Source: Chloroflexota bacterium
GTDB lineage: Bacteria; Chloroflexota; Ktedonobacteria; Ktedonobacterales; Ktedonobacteraceae
DNA length: 63,344 nucleotides
Assembly (NCBI GenBank): GCA_902810755.1
Contig: CADDYT010000013.1
Location: forward strand, 1-63,344
Direction: 5' to 3'
Position numbers and translations under genes: made by a program. Shown here in pieces: positions 56,704 through 63,344 of the stretch (position 1 is its first letter; each line of letters begins with the position of its first letter). The notes under the pieces are model-generated. The model made no database searches, had not been told where the DNA came from, and saw only the letters and a list, made by a program, of their open reading frames with translations.

Positions 56704-56724
56704 GCGCGGCGATTATCGCCGCGC
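56704..56724 (-). terminator. Terminator hairpin whose loop is a stop codon
   Basis: On the minus strand GCGCGGCGA TAA TCGCCGCGC makes a perfect 9-base stem with the 3-base loop formed by the TAA of the small basic protein, followed by TTTCCTGTT. Terminator and stop codon therefore overlap exactly. Confidence 0.65.
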
Positions 56725-56835
56725 TGCAGGGGTGGCAATGGTGCCAGCCGGTTTTTGCTGTGCCTTGCGTTTCTCCTTCGCCTTCTTTTCTTTGATGCGG
56801 TGCTTCCGCCAGGCAACTTTCCTGGTCTTGTTCAT
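56713..56835 (-). CDS. Small very basic protein (40 residues)
   Basis: 40 codons from ATG (56835) to TAA (56713). Product starts MNKTRKVAWRKHRIKEKKAK, continues with more K/R/E and ends in a short alanine/proline tail. AGGAGGA, the strongest ribosome binding site in the window, stands 6 bases ahead. Size, charge and strong translation signals resemble small ribosome-associated proteins such as bL37 or bS22-type accessory proteins, but I cannot assign one. It lies between a TPR gene and PucR on the same strand and ends in its own terminator. Easily missed by gene finders. Confidence 0.75.
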   Translation of the reverse strand: MNKTRKVAWRKHRIKEKKAKEKRKAQQKPAGTIATPAARR

Positions 56836-56877
56836 ATGTTTCCTCCTCTAAAGATATCGTGCAAGTGTATGCATCAA

Positions 56878-57732
56878 TTATTCTTCGCTTTCGATACCAC
56901 CCTCGAAATCAATCTCGGTCATATCGTCAGTTTCGTCGGTGCCATCGTAATATTCGTCTTCGTTGAGCAGTTCGTCCTCTTCCTCGCGGTCGTAGCGCAA
57001 CATGCTGTCTTTGATGTAGGCGCGAATCGTCTCGCCTCCACCCTGTGCGGGGAAGCTGACCTTGCCGAACATCTGGGGATGCTGGTACTCTTCGCGAATA
57101 ATCAGACGTACCGGCTCCATAGAGAGAATAGCCGCCGCGTAACGGTTGCCGCCTTCCATGAAATTAATCAACCGGTTAGCTAGACGCGGCTCAATCTGCC
57201 CGATGTCTTCTCCGGCGGCATTACGCACATAGATGGTGTGGCCGCTTACGTGTAGTTGCACCCTGTCGCCAACGCCCACCTTTGCCAGCGCGCTGCCCTG
57301 CGCCACGTTGATCAGCTCTGTTACGCCTGTCTTGCCGGTCTCCTCGATGAAGAGTCGCGGATCGATGCGCTCTACTCCCGCGACCGTCGTAACCTGTTCC
57401 TCTTGCAGTAAGGCCAGCCGATCCAGGTTTTTCCTGGCGATGGTGTTGTTCGGGCTATACTTCAGCGTCTGGGTGTACGCCTGCCTCGCCTCCGTATACT
57501 GCCCCAGTTCGCTATATGCCTTGCCCAGGCGATTGTACGCCTCGGCCTCGGTGGGAAAGAGATTCAGGATGTTGCGGTTCGTAATCACTGCCTCTTCCCA
57601 CTGGCTTGCCAGCGCCTGCTGAATTGCCAGTTCCGTCCATTGCTTTTTCAATCGTGCCTTCTCTTCAGCCGACTGAGCTTGTGCCATTAAAGCCTCCTCC
57701 ATCATCGTGGTGGTTTTGTATAGTTCGCTCAT
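56878..57732 (-). CDS. TPR-repeat protein coupled to MiaB
   Basis: 284 residues. After a short helical start, two or more tetratricopeptide repeats (ALASQWEEAVITNRNILNLF, PTEAEAYNRLGKAYSELGQY, TEARQAYTQTLKYSPNNTIA) occupy about residues 35-105. The middle (GVGDRVQLHVSGHTIYVRNA) looks like a beta-rich domain and the last 40 residues are strongly acidic (EEEDELLNEDEYYDGTDETD). Cytoplasmic, probably a protein-binding adaptor. Its ATG shares a base with the stop of miaB (TAATG), so expression is coupled to the tRNA-modifying enzyme. The role of that pairing is unknown. Confidence 0.85.
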   Translation of the reverse strand: MSELYKTTTMMEEALMAQAQSAEEKARLKKQWTELAIQQALASQWEEAVITNRNILNLFPTEAEAYNRLGKAYSELGQYTEARQAYTQTLKYSPNNTIARKNLDRLALLQEEQVTTVAGVERIDPRLFIEETGKTGVTELINVAQGSALAKVGVGDRVQLHVSGHTIYVRNAAGEDIGQIEPRLANRLINFMEGGNRYAAAILSMEPVRLIIREEYQHPQMFGKVSFPAQGGGETIRAYIKDSMLRYDREEEDELLNEDEYYDGTDETDDMTEIDFEGGIESEE

Positions 57733-59231
57733 TATACACTAATCGCGCAACCTTGCAACGACCAGGGGGTGACGTGTTCAATTTGCACGGAAACCAGGTC
57801 GCCGGGCCGGATGCGCCGCGTCTCTTCATCAGGCTGTGGGAAGAATACGAGCTTATTGGCACGATTGCGCCCCTTCCATTGCTGCCGCCCGTGAGAAAAG
57901 TTTTCCTCCTCCACCAGTATCTCTTCCACCCGTCCCAGGTACTGCTGGTTCAGTTCCAGCGCGATGCTTGACTGTACTCCTTCCACCTCATGCAGGCGGC
58001 GTTTCTTCTCGGCCAGGGGGATATCGTCCTCCCAGCGCGCCGCGACGGTGCCGGGACGTGGTGAGTACGCGGCTACGTGTACCACATCGAAGCGAATCTC
58101 CTCAAGCAGGTCGAGCGTGTGCTGGAACTCCTCTTCGGTCTCGCCACAGAAGCCGACGATGATATCAGTCGAAAGGGTGATGTTGGGCCACAGGGCGCGC
58201 ACGCGGGCAATGCGTTCGCGATACTCGTCAAGCGTGTAGCCGCGTTTCATGCGTTTGAGAACGGCGTCGTCACCGGACTGTACGGGAATGTTCAGATGCT
58301 CGCAGACCTTCGGCAGTTGCGCCATACGCTCGATCATGCTATCGGTCATGTGGCGCGGATACGAGGTCATGAAGCGAATACGCTCTAAGCCCTCGATCTC
58401 GCTGAGTTGCGTCATCAGGTCGGCGAGGTCGGGCTTATCCGGCAGGTCAAGCCCGTATGCCTCGACGGTCTGGCCCAGCAGGGTCAATTCCTTCGCCCCT
58501 TTGGCGACCAGCGTGCGCGCCTCGGCCATCAATTCCTCAATCGGGCGGCTGCGCTCCCGGCCCCGGCGGTAGGGGACGATACAGTAGGTGCAGACTTTGT
58601 TGCAGCCCAGAATCACCGGCAGCCACGCTGTCGGGCTGGCCTTTGTCGGCTCGATCTTTGTCGGGTAGTGGGCAATGCGCTCGCCCGGCTTTGGCGTAAT
58701 CGCCATTGGCAACACAGTGCGTTTGCCCGTACGCTGCAGCGAGGTGGCAAACGTGGGCGTCACCGACGTGGGTACGACGGGAGTTGCCTGCTCCCCATTG
58801 CTGGCGTCGTTGGGCAGGTATTCGATATCCAGGCAGCCCGCGCCGGAGATGGGCGTCCAGCGTTCCTCAAGGAAGCGCGGCAGGATATCGGCCTGCTCCA
58901 CCTTCATAAACAGGTCGATGTGTGGGTAGCGTCTGCTGAGTTCATCAATCGTTTTCTGATTGCCGATCATGCAGCCCATCAGGGCCACAAGCAGGTCGCC
59001 GCGCTTCTCTTTGGCGTGTTTGAGCAGGGCAAGCTGGTTATGTGCCTTCTCCTCCGGCGCTTTGCGCACGCTACAGGTATTGAGAACCACCAGATTGGCC
59101 TCATCCATGCTCGCCTCTTCCCATCCCAGCTCCTCCAGCATTGTCTGAATGCGCTGTGAATCCGCCTGGTTCATCTGGCAGCCAACCGTCCAGATATGAT
59201 ATTTGCCACGTGCAATATTCGTCGTTGTCAT
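57732..59231 (-). CDS. miaB: tRNA-2-methylthio-N6-dimethylallyladenosine synthase
   Basis: 499 residues. The N-terminal UPF0004 domain (YHIWTVGCQMNQADSQRI, three cysteines for the auxiliary cluster including NTCSVR and MGCMIG), the radical-SAM motif CNKVCTYC in ILGCNKVCTYCIVPYRRGRE, and the C-terminal TRAM domain are in order. The enzyme adds a methylthio group to i6A37 of tRNAs reading UNN codons. An insertion of ~60 residues between the first two domains (DASNGEQATPVVPTSVTPTF) is longer than in most MiaB. The stop overlaps the TPR gene start. Confidence 0.92.
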   Translation of the reverse strand: MTTTNIARGKYHIWTVGCQMNQADSQRIQTMLEELGWEEASMDEANLVVLNTCSVRKAPEEKAHNQLALLKHAKEKRGDLLVALMGCMIGNQKTIDELSRRYPHIDLFMKVEQADILPRFLEERWTPISGAGCLDIEYLPNDASNGEQATPVVPTSVTPTFATSLQRTGKRTVLPMAITPKPGERIAHYPTKIEPTKASPTAWLPVILGCNKVCTYCIVPYRRGRERSRPIEELMAEARTLVAKGAKELTLLGQTVEAYGLDLPDKPDLADLMTQLSEIEGLERIRFMTSYPRHMTDSMIERMAQLPKVCEHLNIPVQSGDDAVLKRMKRGYTLDEYRERIARVRALWPNITLSTDIIVGFCGETEEEFQHTLDLLEEIRFDVVHVAAYSPRPGTVAARWEDDIPLAEKKRRLHEVEGVQSSIALELNQQYLGRVEEILVEEENFSHGRQQWKGRNRANKLVFFPQPDEETRRIRPGDLVSVQIEHVTPWSLQGCAISV

Positions 59232-59528
59232 GAACCCTTTTTCTCCAGCTCCAGATCGTTTCTGCTGCTGTATAGATAGCTCTAAAACTGTTTTCGTATC
59301 GCTCTTCTAAGCACGGTATTATACACCACGTTTTCTCGTCTGTCATTAGTTCTACGCATGATTTTTCTCTTATCAGCAGGGAAAAAGGTGAGCCGCCAGC
59401 GTCTCACTTAGCGGGAAAACGTTTATGAGGGGATGCAACAAATAAAGGGAAAGGAGACGAGCGGGGTAATGCTTTTTTAGCGATCAGTTTCCTGGTGGCG
59501 ATGAAATGGTATACTGATGCCTCTGTAG
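59232..59528. other. Intergenic region upstream of miaB
   Basis: 297 bases with no supported gene; it should contain the miaB promoter (minus strand). Open frames crossing it lack a ribosome binding site and overlap the small membrane protein in another frame. Confidence 0.4.
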
Positions 59529-59801
59529 CTAGCTTCTCTGCCATCGGGCGTTGCACCAGAGAATCAGCCGGGGGAACAGGGCCACGCCGACGACGGCGAC
59601 CCAGACGGCGGTAGCGGTGGCGAAGAGCGCGCTGAGGAGCCAGGTGCCAAGCCAGCCTCCGATTAAGGCGGAGAACACTCCCAGGCCGAGCATGACAGGC
59701 CATCCGTGAGATTGCCAGATGGCGGGGCATAGTCTCGCCGCATGTGCCAGCGCCCCGATAATCAGACCGAGGACGACCCAGAGAAGAGAAAGGATCAGCA
59801 T
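59529..59801 (-). CDS. Small integral membrane protein
   Basis: 90 residues from the ATG at 59801 (MLILSLLWVVLGLIIGALAH), preceded by GGAG five bases upstream; a GTG at 59807 is possible. Three hydrophobic segments (LILSLLWVVLGLIIGALAHA, PVMLGLGVFSALIGGWLGTW, ATAVWVAVVGVALFPRLILW) and the repeated G-x3-G turn resemble the GlsB/YeaQ/YmgE stress-response membrane family, though the match is by shape rather than a signature. It lies 38 bases after the end of the membrane-anchored hydrolase gene on the same strand. Confidence 0.7.
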   Translation of the reverse strand: MLILSLLWVVLGLIIGALAHAARLCPAIWQSHGWPVMLGLGVFSALIGGWLGTWLLSALFATATAVWVAVVGVALFPRLILWCNARWQRS

Positions 59802-59839
59802 TGTCACTCCTCACTTCCTGCATGGTGTTGCCTGCTCGC

Positions 59840-61087
59840 TCACGAGCCAGGGAGTACGACGTTGGTAAGTACCCCGAGCAATTCAGGGCCGTTGCTTAGC
59901 TCTTTAATCAGAGAAGAGTTCAGGTTGATTTCGACATGCGAGAAAATGGTGTACGTTGTGAAGTTGTAGGGGTGATGGAGGCGTGAGAGGGCGGCGACCA
60001 TTTCCAGCGCCTGCGCATACGGGATGGCGGGGTCGTTGCGGTCATGCAGTAAATAGATCGGCGGACGCACCTGGCTGATGATCGAGAGCGGTGAGAGCCG
60101 GGTGAGCAATGTTTTCATTGCAGGCGTGAGCGCGGCGATGTTCTGGTTGATCTTAGCAGGTTGATCGCCTTCCAGCAGGTGATAATAGGCGGCGCCGACA
60201 GGCGAGAGCTGCGCTATCTTTGCGGCAGGCAGCGGTGGAGGAAAGCTGGCCGTGAGTGGAAATGCCTCCTGCAAAAGCTTCTGATCCGAAGGCGAAAAGA
60301 GGTAGCTGACGCTGCGGTAGAGGACGTAAGCGGTCGTCGCAATCGGTTCCCAGCGTTCTGTCTTCCCGTTAATGGTCTGCGAGCGCGTCCCCACATCACG
60401 CAGCAGGCTGGTGATATCAGTATAGCCGCCGAGAATGGCCAGAAAGGCAATTCTGTCACGGATGCGCGGGTCGGCTGCTGCCTCGTAGGCCGAGAGAGAG
60501 CCGACGCTGAAGGTAATGATGCCGATATGCTGCGGGTTGACGCCCGGCCAGTGTTCCATGAGTTCAAATGCCTCTACCACCGCTTCACTCTCCTGCGTCT
60601 CGACCCGGTAATCAAAGAGGGCCGGTGTGCCGACATTCACATCGATAATTCCTTCCTGCGCCAGCGAGCGTGACAGGTTGACAAGCTGTGGGACTGTACG
60701 GTTATCACCGGCTCCCGGCACATCGATAATCACTTCGCGTCCACCGGGAACAGGCGGTGGCGGCGTGGCAGGCTCATAGATGTCTAAATAGGCTGTGCGC
60801 GAGGTGTGCGGAAAAAGCGTGAGATGGGTGACGCGCACCGGTTCTCCGGCCACGACCAGCGGCGGTGGGGCAGAGTCGCTGAGCAGCGCGGGAAGCAGCA
60901 GGGCGCTGCGGGTAAAGGCTCGGCCCAGGGGAAAGAGCGAGAGGAAACCCCCGGCGCAGAGCAAAATAATCAGGATGATCCCTGCCGCTATCCGGCCCGG
61001 TGTCCAGTTCCGCCGCGTCTTTGTCCCCTGCTTTGCCGACGCATCAACATCATTTTCCTGCCTTGTCGATAGCTGATTCCTGTCCAT
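59840..61087 (-). CDS. Membrane-anchored alpha/beta hydrolase
   Basis: 415 residues. A basic start and one hydrophobic segment (IAAGIILIILLCAGGFLSLF, about residues 33-52) make a signal anchor, so the hydrolase domain is outside. The core (REVIIDVPGAGDNRTVPQLV, IGIITFSVGSLSAYEAAADP with the nucleophile in FSVGS, and IYLLHDRNDPAIPYAQALEM) is an alpha/beta hydrolase with the acid in HDRNDP and a histidine in FSHVEINL. Substrate unknown. Followed by the small membrane protein gene. Confidence 0.8.
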   Translation of the reverse strand: MDRNQLSTRQENDVDASAKQGTKTRRNWTPGRIAAGIILIILLCAGGFLSLFPLGRAFTRSALLLPALLSDSAPPPLVVAGEPVRVTHLTLFPHTSRTAYLDIYEPATPPPPVPGGREVIIDVPGAGDNRTVPQLVNLSRSLAQEGIIDVNVGTPALFDYRVETQESEAVVEAFELMEHWPGVNPQHIGIITFSVGSLSAYEAAADPRIRDRIAFLAILGGYTDITSLLRDVGTRSQTINGKTERWEPIATTAYVLYRSVSYLFSPSDQKLLQEAFPLTASFPPPLPAAKIAQLSPVGAAYYHLLEGDQPAKINQNIAALTPAMKTLLTRLSPLSIISQVRPPIYLLHDRNDPAIPYAQALEMVAALSRLHHPYNFTTYTIFSHVEINLNSSLIKELSNGPELLGVLTNVVLPGS

Positions 61088-61350
61088 AGCAGTATCGCGC
61101 TTCCGGCTCCGCTTGAGCCGTTTCCCTTTCAGGCTCTATTGTTCAGGGTATAAGGAAAGCCGACCCACGTTTGCCCTCCATCCTCTTATGTGTAAGAACG
61201 TAGAGGAGTAGTTGCCGGTTACTCATTTCTGTGCAGAAGTAACCAGAGTGCGCCGGTGAGGGCGATAAGTAAGAAAGGTGCCAGCAAGATATAGCAAGTT
61301 GTGGGTATATAGCCGCATGAGGCGATGGTTTCGGGTGGTGCATTCGGTTC
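61088..61350. other. Intergenic region between the hydrolase and LysE genes
   Basis: 263 bases. The hydrolase promoter should lie here. I see no gene, strong hairpin or repeat. Confidence 0.4.
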
Positions 61351-61977
61351 TCAAATCCCTTTGATGAGACTCAGCAGCGCGAGTAACCCGAAGATAGCAA
61401 TAACTCCACCTGAAATTCTGTTGATCCAGAACAGCCAGGCAGGGGTGAATTTGCGACGCAGGAGACTGAGGCTGCCGGTGAGGAAACACCACCAGAGCGT
61501 TGAGCCGGAGAAGACGCCGAGAACGACAAGCGCCGCCGAGAGGAAGCTGTGGGTCGTTGCTCCGACGCCGAGGCCGGCGAAGACCGCCGCGAAGGAGAGG
61601 ATAGTCAGCGGATTTGTCAGGGTGAGGAGGAAGGTGGAGGCGTAGGCGCCCAGGAAATTGCTGCCCTTCGCGGCGGAGGCGGCGCGTTCAGCCGGTTTCG
61701 TGAAGATGGTCCTGACGCCCAGATAGAGCAGAAAGAGACCGCCTATCAGACGAATCCAGATTTGTTGGCTGACGAGAAATGCTGTGATGAGCGTTAGCCC
61801 GAAGGCGGCGATGCTGCCGTAGACGCCATCTGCCGTCGCGATGCCCAGCCCGGAGATCAGCCCGTAGAGCAGCCCCCGGTGAAGGGTGCGTTGCATACAC
61901 AGCACACTCATCGGCCCCACTACCGAGGCGATGGAGAGTCCAAGAATCAGCCCGCGTACATAGAAACTCATATCCAT
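61351..61977 (-). CDS. LysE family transporter
   Basis: 208 residues from the ATG at 61977 (MDMSFYVRGLILGLSIASVV), with AGGAG 8 bases upstream. Six hydrophobic segments and the motif GPMSVLCMQRTLHRG near residue 21 plus TLTNPLTILSFAAVF near 117 fit the LysE/RhtB exporter family, which releases excess amino acids. The exact substrate cannot be inferred. Isolated on the minus strand; a broken transposase begins on the other strand 270 bases away. Confidence 0.87.
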   Translation of the reverse strand: MDMSFYVRGLILGLSIASVVGPMSVLCMQRTLHRGLLYGLISGLGIATADGVYGSIAAFGLTLITAFLVSQQIWIRLIGGLFLLYLGVRTIFTKPAERAASAAKGSNFLGAYASTFLLTLTNPLTILSFAAVFAGLGVGATTHSFLSAALVVLGVFSGSTLWWCFLTGSLSLLRRKFTPAWLFWINRISGGVIAIFGLLALLSLIKGI

Positions 61978-62245
61978 TGCTTTGCTCCTGTTTGTTCTAA
62001 CCGCTTCACGACACAAAAAGACATGAGTCATCCCGAATTTTGAAAGGGATGAGCTTGCCAGGAAAAAACCTCCTGAGCGAGACTGAAAACGTCATTCCAA
62101 TCAGTACTTACTCAGGAAGTTGCTTATGTATTGGCAGTATGACATGTCTGATGCGCAAAAGCAAGCAGGCGCATTCACTCAGGTAAAATGTTACCGAAGC
62201 AGGAACACTTCACTCAAAAGAACATGTTACTGAGTGAGGGGTGCC

Positions 62246-62806
62246 ATGCAGACCGAAGACGAAATGACGATCAACGAGAGGCGCAAGTATCTCAAGCGAA
62301 TGAAGCCGTTGTATGCCAAAGCCAGCAAGGCAGAAAGGGGAGCCTGACGCCATCACAGGCAGCAGGTGAGCGGCTTGCATCGCAAAAGTCTGCTACGCTT
62401 GTTAGCTGCTAGCACCTTCGAGCGTAAGCCGCGACAAAAGCAACGGGAGAGCAGCTATGGAGCAGCAGTGGTGCAGGTGATCCTGCTGGTATGGGAAAGG
62501 CTGGACTCCATCTGTGCCGAACGGCTCACCCCGGTGCTACTCTCGACAGCCAGACATCTGCCGCGTCTGGGCGTGCTGCGTCTGAGCAGCGAAGTGGAAG
62601 AGCAATGGGGCCACATGAGCCGGGCCACCGTGGCCCGGCTTCTGAACAAGCATCGCAGCCGCAAACGGCGTTTACCGCAGAAGGGACCACAGCGGGCCAA
62701 TCAGCTCAAACGAGAGGTGCCGATGAAGCGTATTGCCTGGGACACCGCAGATGCAGGGCATTTTGAAGTGGATCTGGTCTCTCCTTATCTGATGGAGAAA
62801 ACGGTG
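62246..62806 (+). pseudogene. IS transposase with integrase core, broken
   Basis: ATG at 62246 (MQTEDEMTINERRKYLKRMK) opens the N-terminal domain of a known transposase family with an rve core. At 62345 a TGA interrupts the frame, which then continues as GLHRKSLLRLLAASTFERKP, WERLDSICAERLTPVLLST, PQKGPQRANQLKREVPMK and AWDTADAGHFEVDLV, the last being the first catalytic aspartate region. The remainder of the core is gone and the sequence runs straight into the 3' end of the next gene. Upstream (62160-62245) direct repeats around AATGTTACCGAAG and CATGTTACTGAGT may be its left end. Confidence 0.75.
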
Positions 62807-62831
62807 GTCGAAGGCGCAGGCTCCTCCTCTA

Positions 62832-63344
62832 TTAGCGGACCGTCAGCGCCACATCATCGACGTACATGTACGTGAAGTATGAGCCGCCGTTGGATGCTTC
62901 GTGGTCCAGGAACTGGATGCCGATGGTCTGGCCGATGTAGGCGGACAGATCAAAGGTCATCTGTATCCATGTCTGGTCGTCGGTCGTGTTCACGAAGAGT
63001 TGTTGCAGGACATGGCCGTTGCTATCGGTCACGTCGGCTTCCTGCCAGCCATAGGTACTCGAATCGTTGCTGGCGGGCCAGTAGTAGAAGCTGAGCGTGG
63101 CGCTGTGCGCGCTGGCGGGAATACTCACCATCTGGTAGGCAATCGCATCCCCCTGCTGTTTGCTGTTCAAGCCCACCTTGAGTGAATAGTTGCCGCTATG
63201 GGCCTGCGCTGAACTGCGCGTGGGGTGAGATGTGCCGCCGTATACCCAGTTACCAGACGATTCGAAGCCGCCATTGGAGATGAGGCTCGAACCCGGTGGC
63301 AAGGTTCCTGTTGGCGTCGGCGTTGGTGGTTGCTGTGTCGGTGT
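62832..63344 (-). CDS. Secreted protein, C-terminal carbohydrate-binding-like domain (partial)
   Basis: The stop is TAA at 62832 and the frame runs off the window on the left of the protein. Visible are a TPTQQPPTPTPTG linker and ~150 residues of a jelly-roll-like domain (SLISNGGFESSGNWVYGGTS, LSFYYWPASNDSSTYGWQEA, YFTYMYVDDVALTVR), the usual shape of carbohydrate-binding modules attached to secreted glycosidases or proteases. The catalytic part would lie beyond 63344. Its 3' end borders the broken transposase by about 25 bases. Confidence 0.75.
   Translation of the reverse strand, partial: TPTQQPPTPTPTGTLPPGSSLISNGGFESSGNWVYGGTSHPTRSSAQAHSGNYSLKVGLNSKQQGDAIAYQMVSIPASAHSATLSFYYWPASNDSSTYGWQEADVTDSNGHVLQQLFVNTTDDQTWIQMTFDLSAYIGQTIGIQFLDHEASNGGSYFTYMYVDDVALTVR

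Noticed and set aside
59404..59823. 139-codon frame overlapping the small membrane protein
   Set aside because: Another frame has a good ribosome binding site and three membrane segments; this one is arginine-rich shadow sequence.
1..63344. CRISPR arrays, rRNA and tRNA genes
   Set aside because: No regularly spaced repeats of CRISPR type and no rRNA or tRNA cloverleaf was recognised by eye; only tmRNA was found. A covariance-model scan would settle tRNAs.

Overview
The window looks like part of a Chloroflexota chromosome, most likely class Ktedonobacteria. This is inferred from gene content, not from a marker gene: a MalT/LuxR-type STAND regulator, a DUF2330 protein, a replication-relaxation remnant, many dispersed insertion sequences and moderately high GC with ordinary bacterial Shine-Dalgarno starts. 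No rRNA and no tRNA gene were recognised. The only stable RNA seen is tmRNA (ssrA, minus strand, 22569-22934).

Region 1 (1-22.5 kb) is accessory DNA that ends at the 3' end of ssrA. Its core is a tightly packed plus-strand operon (4-14437): a DUF499-type P-loop ATPase, a small acidic protein of unknown type, a possible 48-residue ORF, a NERD-nuclease/superfamily 1 helicase, a 1003-residue protein with no domain I recognise, and a 1787-residue DEAH helicase ending in a DUF1998 zinc region. This looks like a DISARM-related or otherwise new anti-phage system. Downstream lies wreckage: a pentapeptide-repeat gene fused out of frame to a replication-relaxation fragment, iteron-like 11-bp repeats, an AraC regulator, an IS with perfect terminal repeats and an amber-broken transposase, a type II thioesterase fragment, an intact IS1-like element, and the C-terminus of a tyrosine recombinase beside ssrA. 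I read this as the decayed right end of a genomic island integrated at ssrA.

Region 2 (23-37.4 kb) is mostly metabolism and transport: a FlK-like thioesterase, a glycerophosphodiester phosphodiesterase, an FTR1 iron permease, a GYD-domain protein, a class III aminotransferase, a truncated AI-2E transporter, a LevR-type sigma-54 activator with a sigma-54 (-24/-12) promoter just ahead of a Lac-family PTS EIIB-EIIC pair, and a xylose-type ABC transporter (binding protein, ATPase, permease).

Region 3 (37.4-63.3 kb) holds a NUDIX hydrolase, a secreted beta-helix-like protein under an apparent double LacI-type operator, a Sua5/TsaC enzyme, a MalT-like regulator, a serine beta-lactamase-like hydrolase, an oligopeptide-binding lipoprotein, an S9 peptidase, a D-amino-acid-oxidase-like enzyme, then a minus-strand run (alpha/beta hydrolase, DUF2330, PQQ-type beta-propeller, PucR regulator, a 40-residue basic protein, TPR protein coupled to MiaB, small membrane protein, membrane-anchored hydrolase, LysE exporter). 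It closes with a broken transposase and the C-terminal part of a secreted carbohydrate-binding-type protein cut by the window edge. A family of palindromic repeats (core TCATGCTGAGCG..AGCGAAGCAT) is scattered between 31.6 and 40.3 kb.
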